14,260 nucleotides of DNA from Larix sibirica (lineage: Eukaryota; Streptophyta; Pinopsida; Pinales; Pinaceae). Every line of letters starts with the position of its first letter. The first letter of the stretch is position 1. Location: positions 8,298 to 22,557 of the forward strand of contig NWUY0300009412.1 of NCBI GenBank assembly GCA_004151065.3, read 5' to 3'. The notes under the pieces were generated by a model. That model was not told where the DNA came from. It searched no databases and saw nothing but the letters and a program-made list of their open reading frames with translations. Of this stretch, positions 1-8,662 are shown piece by piece. A program made the position numbers and the translations under genes.

Positions 1-1900
1 ATTTACATAATTTTGGTTAAATACATTCCAAGTATAAAACCAGGGGTATTACATAGTGATAACAACGCTACACAATGAAACAGATGTTGGGAGAGGGGCA
101 ATACTACGCGAAAAATGAGATACATAAGGTTCTAGAATAAAAACACAATGATGCATATATTGATGATTTCCCTTGAGTAACAATGGTCCCTATTGCATTG
201 GATGCAAGAGTAGAGATCCTTATCACAACAAAAATATCTATTGGACTAGTCCTAAGGAGTTATGTAGCTTTTTGTCACAATGTCTCGCATTGTCCTAACC
301 AAAAGATGTCGACACACTAAATTATGGGTCGCAATCGATTAAAAACCCAAGCATCAAAATGATCTATGCAAAAATTCGAGTATTGGAAGGTTGTTGAAAT
401 ATATTAGTCATCAAATTGATTTTTTGTTTTGTTTTGTGGGTGATGATCTCATATCCTTTTACAGAAGTAGAAATGATGATCTGGATATGGAGTTTTGGAA
501 TTATTTAATTCCAATGCCCAATGGTGAAGAGCATCTTCTATGGTCATGCCTAATATATATCGTGTCACTCCCTTATGAATGGTTGACCTACTTATAAATC
601 ATACACCAAAGTACCTCATGATAGGATGGGTTGATTGCATATGAAACCCTACATTGGTGTGTAATGCATACAAGTTTTCTTGGTTGCATTGAACTAAAGG
701 GACATGGCTATGAATGGGATGTGGTAGTCAAGTTGAGTCATTTGAGGATATCTACCATGATTAGGCTCTTATGACTCCCATTATGAATGATAAAGTGAAG
801 ATGTTAGCCTCTAACCTATTACTTTTTCTTCCAAGAAAAGCCTCACAAGGAAACCCCTAGGAACTTCCTTGCATTTAACGGATGGTACCTAGTATAAACT
901 TGTTGCTGCTAATTATAGTGCTTAACCTAGTAGAGACATTGAGTGAGGCACACAACAAAGGTTTCCAACCTAAGGGATCAACTTGAAACCTCTTGCACAA
1001 AGCGCAAAACACAACCACTCGAGCTAGCCTCAACCCCCTTTTGCAAATTGAAGAGCCATTTTTTATTTTTATTTGTATATGTACAACCCTCGAGATGCAT
1101 ACTGAGGACTACTGGAGGGGCCATTTATTATAATAATTGATCTAAGGCTCGAGCTCTAGTACAAAGTATGATTTGGGTGTTGTCTCCATGATAGGCTTGT
1201 GCAAGTGACATTCTTGTTGTCATGATTAAAGGTCTTATGCATGTCACACCACTTACTAATGTCTTCTTGTTGTTGGCATCGATTTATGTGAGCTTCTTGA
1301 ACGCAGAAAGGTTGTTTGTTAGGTTATGTAATGTTTTCCTAATTACGGTTTGCCTGTTTTTTTATTACTTGTTGTAGTTGTAAGCATTGTGTTCTTGATT
1401 ACATTAATTACTAAAATAATTATTGATTACTAAAATAGTTGACACAATATTGTTTGAGCTTATGCTTCTATATATCTTTTGCACAAACCGTTATGTATCC
1501 CTAAGTATATCCATGGTACCGAATTCCAACTTTTGATTAATGTATTGGTATACTTTGCTCTAGTACTTGAGAATAAGGTTCAACTTTGTCTCCAAAATGG
1601 CCAAATAAATAACGATGGTCGAAAATGTGTTCATATAATCATCCATTGATTAATCACATTATTAATATAATGTGTGCCATTTCATTTATTAATCCTCCCC
1701 ATATTTCAATTTTTAATTGATTATCTTTCAAAGTAGCGAGTGGAGCACCATCTCTCTTGGAGGTACGACATGCTTGCCCTTGCCCATTAGTGGTGATGGT
1801 AGTGGAACATGCATATAATTAGACGTGACGTTGGAATAAACCGAACATGCATATACTCAAAACATATGTGAAACTTCTTAATCGGGTTATTTCAGGATCT
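1..1900. other. AT-rich stretch without a recognisable gene
   Basis: I see no supported gene or intact mobile element here. The longest gene-like signal is a plus-strand frame from an ATG at 281 to a TAA at 595-597, broken by one TAA near 341. Its second part (391-597) encodes 68 residues with a GDD and an RNDDLDMEFWNYL stretch, and I match these to no family. A further open stretch at 943-1140 also has no recognisable motif. Short open frames of this size are expected by chance in 14 kb, so neither is called as a gene. The region may be old decayed repeat DNA, which is inference. Confidence 0.5.
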
Positions 1901-1904
1901 CATT

Positions 1905-2318
1905 GAGGCTTTTTTTTGAAAAATATACTGATTAGGGTCATCGTGTCTTTTTATAATAGTTTATCAAGTATATCTGAAAGATGATATGGGGCCCTTCTTA
2001 AAGATGAGCCTAATGTACCAGCAAAGGTTACTAGTATTATTCGAATGATTTTTTTGAAAAGATCTCTCCATGGCAAAGACACTGTTTTTTTAAAAGATGG
2101 TCATATACTATTAGGCCTTTTTGAAAGATGGTCATCGACCACTTTCAAAATATATGCTTAATAAGTTATAGAGTTTTTTTTGAAGATATCATTTTGAAAG
2201 ACTGTAACAAGTTCTTTACACTTATTTGAAAGATCTTATTAAGTAACTTTTAAAGATATACTCGATTAAAAAAAACAACATATTGTGTACTTTCTAAATA
2301 ACATCTTCAATTGTTCTT
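1905..2318. repeat. Strongly diverged repeat block upstream of the 46 bp array
   Basis: The words TTGAAAGAT and GAAAGATGGTCAT recur here (for example near 1972, 2090, 2119 and 2230), together with a TTAGGCC near 2112. They resemble the GGCCAATTTGAAAGA core of the cleaner array that follows. I read the block as an older, more decayed extension of that array or a related repeat. The unit length cannot be fixed by eye. Poly-T runs of 7-8 are common in it. Confidence 0.35.
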
Positions 2319-2760
2319 AATAGACCATTGGGCCAATTTGAAAGATCATCTTTTGAATGCTCCCAATAGGTTGTTGGGTCGACTAAAAAGAACAATTTTT
2401 TATTCCCTCCAATAAGCCATTGAGCCAATTTGAAAGAACAACATTCAAATACCCACAATAGGCCATTGGGCTAATTCAAAGGAACAACATTTAGTTGACC
2501 CCAATAAACTATCAGGCCAATGTGAAAGAACAACATTCAAATGTTGTTGATAGGCCATTAAGTAAATTCAAAGAAACATTTTTTGAATGCCCTTGACAGG
2601 CCATTGGGCCAATTCAAACAATGGCTCAATTTCGAAGGCAAAGGCCATTGACCTACTTGAAGGTGATATTTCGAATGAAATTAAGGCCTTTGGATATTCA
2701 AAAGGATGCTTCGAATGAAATCAAATACTTCTATCAATTTGAAAGGATGCTTTGAAATAA
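2319..2760. repeat. Ten-unit minisatellite, 46 bp period drifting to 40 bp
   Basis: Units start at about 2319, 2365, 2411, 2457, 2503, 2549, 2595, 2639, 2681 and 2721. The first six are 46 bp, the seventh and eighth measure 44 and 42 bp, and the last two are 40 bp. The unit core reads roughly AATAGGCCATTGGGCCAATT, then GAAAGAACAACATTCAAATG and a short C-rich link. Copies differ at many positions, so the array is old. GGCCNNTGGGCC makes a small imperfect palindrome in each unit. No long frame runs through it. The orderly shrinkage suggests loss of 2 bp steps in one sub-lineage of units followed by local amplification, which is inference. Confidence 0.85.
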
Positions 2761-3370
2761 ATAAAAGGAAGGCCAAATTGATGTCGAAGTTAACACTTTG
2801 ACTTTGACAAAGGCTCACCAGGATGCAAGATCCAAATAGTTGGTACTCAACACTAGGTTGGCATTTGGCCTATGGCTACACCACTGCCACACCAACCTAT
2901 ACATATAATTTGAATGGATTATGGTCATTGCCACTTAGTTTTGAATGCATATATGATATCTAATGCATAACAAGAATTTCAACCACCACATATTCTCCAT
3001 GAATTCCATTCCAAATTCACACATAAGAAAAATATTAGCTTATAAGTGAACTTGAATAAGTTGGTCAAAATAAACTAGCTACTAACAAACAATTTTCCAC
3101 CCAGCCACACACAATTTTCTATAGATGACATTCCCAAGTCAATCTATGAAGCCAACAAGACAGAGGAAACTTGGTCTAGGGCACTCATGTCACTCACCCA
3201 ACCTAATTGCTTTTAAGCTCAACCAAGTTGTTCACCACAAACATTCCAAGTATCCATCTAACTAGCCTAGCCACGGTACCCTCTTTCATTGCTCCACATA
3301 ACACAAGGAAGATATTCATTTATTTTCTCAAAAGTCCCTTAGGAATCCTCATTCCTCCAATGTTATTAAG
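2761..3370. other. Stretch without a recognisable gene
   Basis: Immediately after the minisatellite comes a mixed-composition stretch with TTTGACTTTGAC and GGCATTTGGCC words, then ordinary AT-rich DNA. No open frame of note, RNA gene or clear repeat is visible. Confidence 0.5.
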
Positions 3371-3391
3371 TGTGTGAAGAAGGGGGCCCAA
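3371..3391. repeat. 5' target-site duplication of the SINE
   Basis: TGTGTGAAGAAGGGGGCCCA is repeated after the A tail at 3493-3512 as TGTGTGAAGAAGGAGCCCAA, with one substitution and one single-base indel. The imperfect match suggests an insertion that is not recent. Confidence 0.8.
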
Positions 3392-3490
3392 AGATCACAG
3401 AATAAATGATGAATGGGTGCACTGTTAAGGCACTCATTGTGTAAGGTCACCAGTTCAAAACTTCATGGGTACGAGCCTTACAAAAAAAAA
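3392..3490 (+). mobile_element. Short tRNA-type SINE with A tail
   Basis: The body is about 99 bp and ends in C followed by nine A residues. It contains AGTTCAAAACT (about 3452-3462), which fits the RNA polymerase III B-box consensus RGTTCRANNCY exactly. The upstream GTGCACTGTTAAGGCACTC is only a weak A-box candidate. The flanking repeats of about 20 bp are the size expected from LINE-driven target-primed reverse transcription. SINEs carry no protein and are moved by the machinery of a partner LINE; which LINE family drove this one cannot be told. At about 100 bp it is at the short end for plant SINEs. The family is not recognised. Orientation is plus because the A tail lies on the right. Confidence 0.78.
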
Positions 3491-3492
3491 AT

Positions 3493-3512
3493 TGTGTGAA
3501 GAAGGAGCCCAA
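3493..3512. repeat. 3' target-site duplication of the SINE
   Basis: This is the partner of 3371-3391. It starts two or three bases after the A tail and keeps the GTGTGAAGAAGG and GCCCAA blocks. Confidence 0.8.
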
Positions 3513-4013
3513 TTTATTGTCAACCTTCAAGAAAACAAACAAAGTTTAATCTCGACCCTTGAGCACCCAGTGGGAAACAACCTACATGGAAATGAGAATG
3601 GTTTCCTATCAACACAACCTCTATGATCCTTTGCAGCCTTCCATCTCTCTTCTCAAGTTCGTGGTCTTCCCTTCCTCAGCTCTCCTTGGTCACTTACAAG
3701 TTCGAATTATAGTCTTCAATGTGAGAATGCATATCATCAAATAGAATAGATTAAGCCAATATTAATGGTCAGTTAGAATTTACACGAGCAAAGAGTGAAA
3801 TAGAAAATATATGGTTAAAATATCCACGAGGTTCAAATCCCTATGGGGATGGAGTCTCTTAAAATCCTCTATACTTTTACTCAACCCCATCTCTCGTAAC
3901 TAAGGAAAGTGGACTCCACCTCCAACCACCACCTACATTCAATGATTCATGGCTGGGGTCTTTAATCAAGCACATGGTGAAAATATGAAGGTTAGGACAC
4001 TCAAGCAACTTAT
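3513..4013. other. Non-genic stretch with a second B-box-like site
   Basis: GGTTCAAATCC at about 3831-3841 fits the polymerase III B-box consensus, but the bases around it do not form a proper T arm, and no A tail or TSD was found. It may be a fragment of another SINE. A short open frame at 3559-3744 has no recognisable content. Otherwise I see nothing here. Confidence 0.4.
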
Positions 4014-4316
4014 GAAGCTCAAGATTATTTCTCAACCCCTTGGACTCTCTTTAATTTTCCCCTTTAGTGGTCTCATAAACCTTCTAATGCTCTTCGATAA
4101 CAAGCATTGGACCTTCGTATTTATTTGAAACAATATTTCCATTTCTAAAAATACCATGGCAAGTCTTCCTCACGGTATATAGAAATAATATTTATCAAAA
4201 ACACATGCATATACATTCACTATTCAAGCCTTGGCCTTAAACTCCACACTAGGAACTCATACTAGCATTTACATCATTTACAAATATGATCATTTATATA
4301 ACTCGACTCTCATAAG
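4014..4316. repeat. Tandem segmental duplication, copy A (about 303 bp)
   Basis: Copy A starts GAAGCTCAAGATTATTTCTC and runs to CTCTCATAAG. The same text restarts at 4317 with only scattered differences, so the period is 303 bp and the copies are directly adjacent. Copy A is uninterrupted across TATATAGAAATAATATTT followed by ATCAAAAACAC, which makes it the empty-site version for the insertion found in copy B. Open frames inside it are not conserved coding as far as I can see. Confidence 0.9.
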
Positions 4317-4480
4317 GAAGCTCAAGATTATTTCTCAACCCCTTGGACTCTCTTTAATTTCCCCCTTTAGTGGTCTCATAAACCTTCTAATGCTCTTCGA
4401 TAACAAGCATTGGACCTTCATATTTATTTGAAACAATATTTCCATTTCTTAAAAATACAATGGCCAGTCTTCCTCATGGT

Positions 4481-4497
4481 ATATAGAAATAATATTT
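4481..4497. repeat. 5' target-site duplication (17 bp)
   Basis: ATATAGAAATAATATTT is identical to 4783-4799 and occurs once, without interruption, in copy A near 4178-4194. The perfect identity suggests a fairly young insertion. Confidence 0.9.
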
Positions 4498-4782
4498 GGG
4501 GCTGGACCGGTTATTATATTTTTGATCTCCTTTTGGGCTAGACCAATTATACTTATTTTTTAACTATTGTAATTGGGTGACTTTGACTTCTTTTGGGGGA
4601 TTGGAATATCCTGTATATCTCTCTTGCATTGGTTATTAACGGATTGGGAGACTGCGTTTAATCTTGGGTCAATGCCTTTCTGGATTGGGTTTCATCCTAG
4701 CTATAGCTACTGAATTGCAGGTATTTTGGATTGTAATACTTCAAACTTTTAATACAAGTATTATCTTTTTTTATGTTAAAAA
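4498..4782 (+). mobile_element. 5'-truncated LINE-type retroposon tail
   Basis: The 285 bp insert begins GGGGCTGGACC and ends TTTTTTTATGTTAAAAAA, so it has a 3' A tail. It is flanked by a perfect 17 bp target-site duplication, ATATAGAAATAATATTT. The last 60 bases (TTGTAATACTTCAAAC, then AATACAAGTATTATC and a T-run) have the look of plant L1-type 3' untranslated regions, a family-level impression rather than a match I could search. No reverse transcriptase or RNase H coding is left, as expected for a severe 5' truncation. A SINE or a short processed transcript is a possible alternative. Copy A of the surrounding duplication shows the site before insertion, so the boundaries are firm. Confidence 0.8.
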
Positions 4783-4799
4783 ATATAGAAATAATATTT
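4783..4799. repeat. 3' target-site duplication (17 bp)
   Basis: This is an exact partner of 4481-4497, directly after the A tail. The sequence then resumes as ATCAAAAACACATGCATATA, as in copy A. Confidence 0.9.
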
Positions 4800-4918
4800 A
4801 TCAAAAACACATGCATATACATTCACTATTCAATCCTTGGCCTTAAACTCCATACTAAAAATTCATACTAACATTTACAAATATGATAATTTATTTATAT
4901 AACTTAACTCTCATAATT

Positions 4919-5382
4919 ATTTCCACTTATTTACAGTTGGCACATAATTTAATCCAATAAAATCTAAAGATGGAATCAAAAAATATCATATCTCATACCA
5001 ATTAAAACAATTACTTGAAAAGAACCTTATGTAATTCTTAGAATTAAACTTATAAAAGAAGAAAGAAAAAACAAATCCTTCTGCCTTTAATGTACTACAA
5101 CAACAAAAAATAATACCCAATAAGACAAAAAAGGTAAACCAAACGGTATCATGAACAGATGGACACCAAGGCAAAAACTGATCCATATCATGATGTGTAC
5201 CTTCCAGATCTTCATTCTTCCCCAACACAATGAAAAAAAGGGCATTACAAAAAAATCTTTCAAACCCTCATCATTCAACTTTTGAGGTTTAACTTGTCCT
5301 TGTGGAATTTCCAATCCTCTATCCAAACACTGTCTCTCTCATTGGTCAGAGATGGATTTCATCATCAAAAGTAGCCCTATAC
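4919..5382. other. Stretch without a supported gene
   Basis: Two overlapping minus-strand frames (4986-5228 and 5087-5326) encode hydrophobic, Phe-rich peptides. One contains THHDMDQFLPWCPSVHD, which looks protein-like, but the frames end quickly and I match them to no family. They are noted as a possible remnant only. Confidence 0.3.
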
Positions 5383-5458
5383 TCTGACATGTCACCTACA
5401 ACATCTCATATACTATTGCATCTGACATGTCACCTACAACATCTCATATACTATTGCA
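5383..5458. repeat. Perfect 38 bp tandem duplication
   Basis: The unit starting TCTGACATGTCACCTACAAC is present twice without a difference (5383-5420 and 5421-5458), followed by the first four bases of a third copy (TCTG). Perfect identity points to a recent slippage or duplication event, or to an assembly artefact. Confidence 0.95.
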
Positions 5459-5858
5459 TCTGGTGCTCCCAACTTTGAATAACTTGTCACATCACGTGAT
5501 CTTAGAAATCTACAACTTTTACAAAGTGTTCCAACTTTAAGCATTGGATGTCCTTGGGATTACTTACTACGGTGGTATGCCCAGCTTGTTACGTTGTCTA
5601 ATTCTGTAATAAGTTGTATTTCGTGATAATTCCAGGAAATCAATAAAATAAAAAAAGTTATAGTTTTATATCCATTTGGATTATTATTATTTATTATTTA
5701 GATGGATTCACAAATGGATCTCTATAAATAAAATTGAGAATGTCAATACATATGTAAACATCTTCCATTACTTTCATGATCGATATTAATATAAAACAAG
5801 AATATTAATATTTTCTTTTAAAAAGTTGTCATTAAATTATATAATAATATATATAGTA
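5459..5858. other. AT-rich stretch with nothing recognised
   Basis: This is an increasingly AT-rich spacer with TTATTATTATTTATTATTTA near 5680-5700. I see no open frame, RNA gene or clear repeat in it. Confidence 0.5.
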
Positions 5859-5931
5859 TAAGTAAAATAATGTAACACATTTTTATATAGTGTTTTTGTC
5901 TAACATAAATACTTACTTTATATTACTTATT
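5859..5931. repeat. Diverged direct repeat, left copy
   Basis: TGTAACACATTTTTATATAG, then GTTTTTG, ACATAAATA and TTA-TTTAT blocks recur in the same order and orientation at about 6257-6320, 400 bp downstream. The copies differ at roughly one base in five. They could be ends of a very old element or two remnants of the same repeat family. Confidence 0.55.
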
Positions 5932-6163
5932 TATCAATAATATTAATGCTCGTTTTATAGACTTTTGTTTTATATACTTTCTATTGTTATTTATGTAGTG
6001 TAATATATGTTCTTTTAAAGATCTGATCTTGATAATTGTTTTGATCTAAGTCTTTGGGAAGTCATAAATTTGTGGGGTCGTATTTTTCAATGATCACAAA
6101 GCCTTCTTGCTATGTTGGGATCCCACCATCTTGTTAAAAAACGTTTATTAGTTGCTAACACTT

Positions 6164-6215
6164 GGACTTGAATCGAAGATCTTTATAAGACCCAAAGCAT
6201 TAGCAGAGGGTGGAT
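6164..6215 (-). other. Minus-strand tRNA/SINE-like promoter remnant
   Basis: On the minus strand, GATTCAAGTCC (plus-strand 6164-6174) fits the polymerase III B box RGTTCRANNCY except at the G of its second position. About 30 bases upstream on that strand, CTCTGCTAATGCTTTGGG is a weak A-box candidate. No complete cloverleaf forms, and no A tail or TSD could be identified, so a SINE remnant is more likely than a tRNA gene. Confidence 0.35.
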
Positions 6216-6254
6216 TTGTCAATCCACCTACAGACCTAGTTCTATGTAATTTAA

Positions 6255-7243
6255 TATAAGGTAATAGTTATGTGACACATTTTTATGGAGGTTTTTGATG
6301 TACATAAATATTTACATTATAAGGCATTTCCCTCCACTGAATCATATGTACGGATGTGATGTGTAGAAGCCTCCATGAACATGCATATCCATTGGACAAT
6401 GATCGGTTCGTCAAGATCGTTCCATGTTCCCTCACTTGTCAATTTCTCACAACCATTAATCCATGATTGTCCAACAATGCAATCTTATCCGTTCATCCAA
6501 ACAACATGTGGTTTTCTATCTGTGAATGGTGATTTCTCCCATGTATGCTTTGTCCTACTTCGAGCCACATCAAAATCATATAGTTGATTCTTTGGTCATC
6601 CATCTTGTATAGTCCACATGGTAGATTGAAGTCCAACGATGACCATGAGGGCAGTGTGGATGAGTTCCATGTCGTCTAACTCTTATAGCGATAATAACAA
6701 CACTTTCATGCCAACCAATCTTCCAATCACAATATGAGCCCCTTGTGGGGTCAACTTGTGACAAAGATTCGAGATCCTTGGAAGGAAAACTAGGTTTAGA
6801 TCAGTACCTTTCATACCCTATAGGAAGTTGTGAGCACTTCCAACAATGCAACCAAGGCCTTGAGAGGCACTAAGCCTAAGAATACATTTTCCACCCCACC
6901 CAACAACAATAGTAGTAGCCAAATGGTGGCTACATGGGTTAGTCCTATGAATGTGGATGATACAAATACAACCTATTTATGCGAGCATGGGACTATGAAT
7001 GATGCCATAGTGCCTTGTTCTACTGTTGTGAACCCCTTTGATTGAGTCTCACTGACGGTAGTACCCAATAGACTACCATTGCTTGACGAGATTGTGTCCC
7101 TACCAGAGAAAATACATAAGACTTGTGTTAGCAATAGAGTTGAGAAGAGCGAAGAAAAAAATGTATCCATGGTGGATCTAAACAATCTAATGGCTCACCT
7201 ACTTACAAATGTTGTGTACTTGTCCATAAATGGAGAACAATGA
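6255..7243 (+). pseudogene. Decayed coding-like region of unknown family, TGA-only stops
   Basis: One plus-strand frame runs from 6255 to the TGA at 6831-6833, and the next one continues from 6830 to a TGA at 7241-7243. Within these two chained frames I count nine stops (6273, 6357, 6585, 6627, 6735, 6759, 6831, 7043, 7241). All are TGA, with no TAA or TAG. The peptides are Ser/Asn/Thr-rich in the middle (SSNSYSDNNNTF near 6660-6690, NNNSSS near 6905) and end with a leucine-rich stretch (VDLNNLMAHLLTNVVYLS). The first frame also contains the basic GRKTRFRSVPFIPYRKL just before the shift at 6830. I recognise no domain. CGA or TGG codons turned into TGA by decay would explain the pattern. The minus strand also has open stretches here (6576-6764 and one over 6330-6580), so coding strand and reality are uncertain. 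Confidence 0.3.
6257..6320. repeat. Diverged direct repeat, right copy
   Basis: Partner of 5859-5931: TGTGACACATTTTTATGGAG, GTTTTTG, ACATAAATA and TTACATTAT align in order. It overlaps the start of the TGA-only open region that follows. Confidence 0.55.
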
Positions 7244-7971
7244 AGGGGGGGAATTAAGTTGAAAACACTGAAAAACCATTGTATTGGGTTACCTGGTTAT
7301 GAGGTTGACATTAGTTAGTTGATGTGTTATCATCAAGGACACCATGTGTGTTTATGATGGGAGGGTGTGGTTGTTAATGCACTTGATGACAACATTTTTA
7401 TGATACTATTTGGATGCCTTTATTTAATAAATAATATATAGAAGAGATAGTGTGCACAAAAGGATTGCATCTCATTCTGTTTCCTTAATAGTGCCAATGG
7501 CTTCTTTTACTTCTATATTATATATTTGTACAAATTCACAACATTATATTTAAATGAAAAACATTAAAAATTGGGCAGATGATTTGGATATTATACTATG
7601 GTTTTAAACTTCCTAATTATCTAGCCAACTAATAGTTTCTTGGTTGTAAACACGATAATGCTTTTGACCATTGCTACATTGAAGTCAACTACTCACAAAC
7701 TATCATATCCCATACATGGGATATGAACAATTCCATATCCCACACTCTTCCACCCTCATTTTGATGTAGATATTTGACATTGGTAATCACAACCTAATCA
7801 CCCCATCTAAGCTTTATAGGTGCACCAATACCAATCCTCCTCAAAGATCGATGCCTTCAGAATCATTATTTCTATCCTCCTTAAAGTTTTTTTTAACTAT
7901 GCCAAAGACTTGTAATTTTCTATTTGAATTATAATTTCATCCCAAAAAATTATCAAGCTCTTTATAACATT
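7244..7971. other. AT-rich spacer with one palindrome
   Basis: No gene is seen. At 7704-7725 a near-perfect palindrome has arms CATATCCCAT and ATGGGATATG around AC, and a third CATATCCCA follows at 7734-7742. The remainder is ordinary AT-rich spacer up to the target site of the GC-rich insertion. Confidence 0.5.
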
Positions 7972-7990
7972 TGAATTATGTCTTTAACCC
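7972..7990. repeat. 5' target-site duplication of the GC-rich insertion (19 bp)
   Basis: TGAATTATGTCTTTAACCC is identical to 9579-9597. The composition changes sharply right after it, from AT-rich to GC-rich. Confidence 0.93.
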
Positions 7991-8207
7991 CCCACTGCGG
8001 GTGCAGAAGGACGTGACCGGCCATAGGCCCAACCACGTGCCACCCAGCATGACAAGCCACTCACCCACCAGCATGACAAGACACGTGCCTGCTAGCATGA
8101 CAGGCCACTCGCCCGCCCACATGCACGCCCACCTGCAAGCCTACCCTAACTTCGAGGTTGGGCATGTGCCGACCCAGCCCTTCCACGCGTCCCATGCAGC
8201 CTCTTAA
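7991..8207 (+). CDS. Open frame with an octapeptide repeat, function unknown
   Basis: The open frame runs from the element's left edge to a TAA at 8205-8207. No ATG precedes the repeat, so the native start is either missing by 5' truncation or is one of the internal ATGs. The peptide begins LRVQKDVTGHRPNHVPP, then has three clear eight-residue units (SMTSHSPT, SMTRHVPA, SMTGHSPA), a diverged fourth (HMHAHLQA), and a tail that is His/Pro-rich. The frame is rich in His, Pro, Ser and Met. I recognise no domain. Because the repeat length is a multiple of three, the frame would survive repeat expansion, which is mildly in favour of coding. It may still be an accidental frame in a GC-rich transcript. 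Confidence 0.35.
8046..8141 (+). repeat. 24 bp tandem repeat, four units
   Basis: Units at 8046-8069, 8070-8093, 8094-8117 and a diverged 8118-8141. The unit is AGCATGACAAGCCACTCGCC plus four bases, encoding eight residues in the frame described above. It lies wholly inside the retroposon. Confidence 0.85.
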
Positions 8208-8486
8208 CTCCCTCGGCAGGTGCCTCGTCCAACGCTCATTCTCCCGCCTGCTGCTTGACCCCTCTTGCGTTGGCTCTGTCCCGTCTTCTGCTCTCGTCCT
8301 GCTCAGTGTTCTGGTTATTATGGCGCCCACGAAGAATGATTAATGGGGCTGTCCCTTTGCCCTCATGACAATGGCATGCATCATAAGTGATGAGATTTGG
8401 GTTCACCCGCACATCGATCTACAGACGTCCGGCTTCTGGAAATTCAGCGCAAAGGCTCCACAAGCACTGGGCTCTATGGTGCTTGG

Positions 8487-8662
8487 CTCCTTGACGTTCA
8501 ACTCTCTGGTCCTCAACTCCTTGACGTTCGGCTCTCTGGTCCTCAGCTCCTTGACATTCGGCTCTCTGGTCCGGCTCCTTGAAGTTCGACTCTTTGGTCC
8601 TCAGCTCCTTGACGTTCGGCTCTCTGGTCCGGCTCCTTGAAGTTTGGCTCTCTGGTCCTCGG
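8487..8662. repeat. CT-rich 28/30 bp minisatellite with a 58 bp higher-order unit
   Basis: Six units lie at 8487, 8517, 8547, 8575, 8605 and 8633. The 30 bp unit reads CTCCTTGACGTTCGGCTCTC then TGGTCCTCAG. Units three and five are 28 bp: CCTCAG is reduced to CCGG at their ends. Units three plus four repeat as units five plus six, making a 58 bp higher-order unit. The 28 bp units shift the reading frame, so no single frame stays in register across the array. Degenerate relatives (GGCTCTC, CCGGTGCTC) continue to about 8815. The plus strand is pyrimidine-rich throughout. Confidence 0.93.

Larger units (their letters stand above)
4317..4918. repeat. Tandem segmental duplication, copy B, split by an insertion
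   Basis: Copy B matches copy A over 4317-4497 and again over about 4800-4918. Between the two halves lie the 285 bp insertion and the repeated target site. Removing both gives about 300 bp, the same as copy A. The duplication is therefore older than the insertion. Near 4860-4900 copy B has lost and gained a few bases relative to copy A. Confidence 0.9.

Noticed and set aside
943-1140. 65-codon open frame as a gene
   Set aside because: Short, no recognisable motif, no surrounding gene structure.
2319-2760. CRISPR-like regular repeat array
   Set aside because: Units are contiguous with no unique spacers, are too diverged, and the setting is a plant genome.
3831-3841. tRNA gene at GGTTCAAATCC
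   Set aside because: The flanking bases do not form a T stem, and no acceptor or anticodon arm can be built.
4986-5326. Minus-strand gene with THHDMDQFLPWC peptide
   Set aside because: Two short frames in different registers, hydrophobic low-complexity ends and no family match; kept only as a note on the spacer.
6375-6764. Minus-strand coding frame with HPHCPHGHRWTS and KPHVVWMNG segments
   Set aside because: It needs a frameshift and contains a TAA; no family recognised. It remains the main rival to the plus-strand reading reported for 6255-7243.
7704-7725. 22 bp palindrome as an operator or transposon end
   Set aside because: No neighbouring gene or element; a single short palindrome is expected by chance in this much AT-rich DNA.
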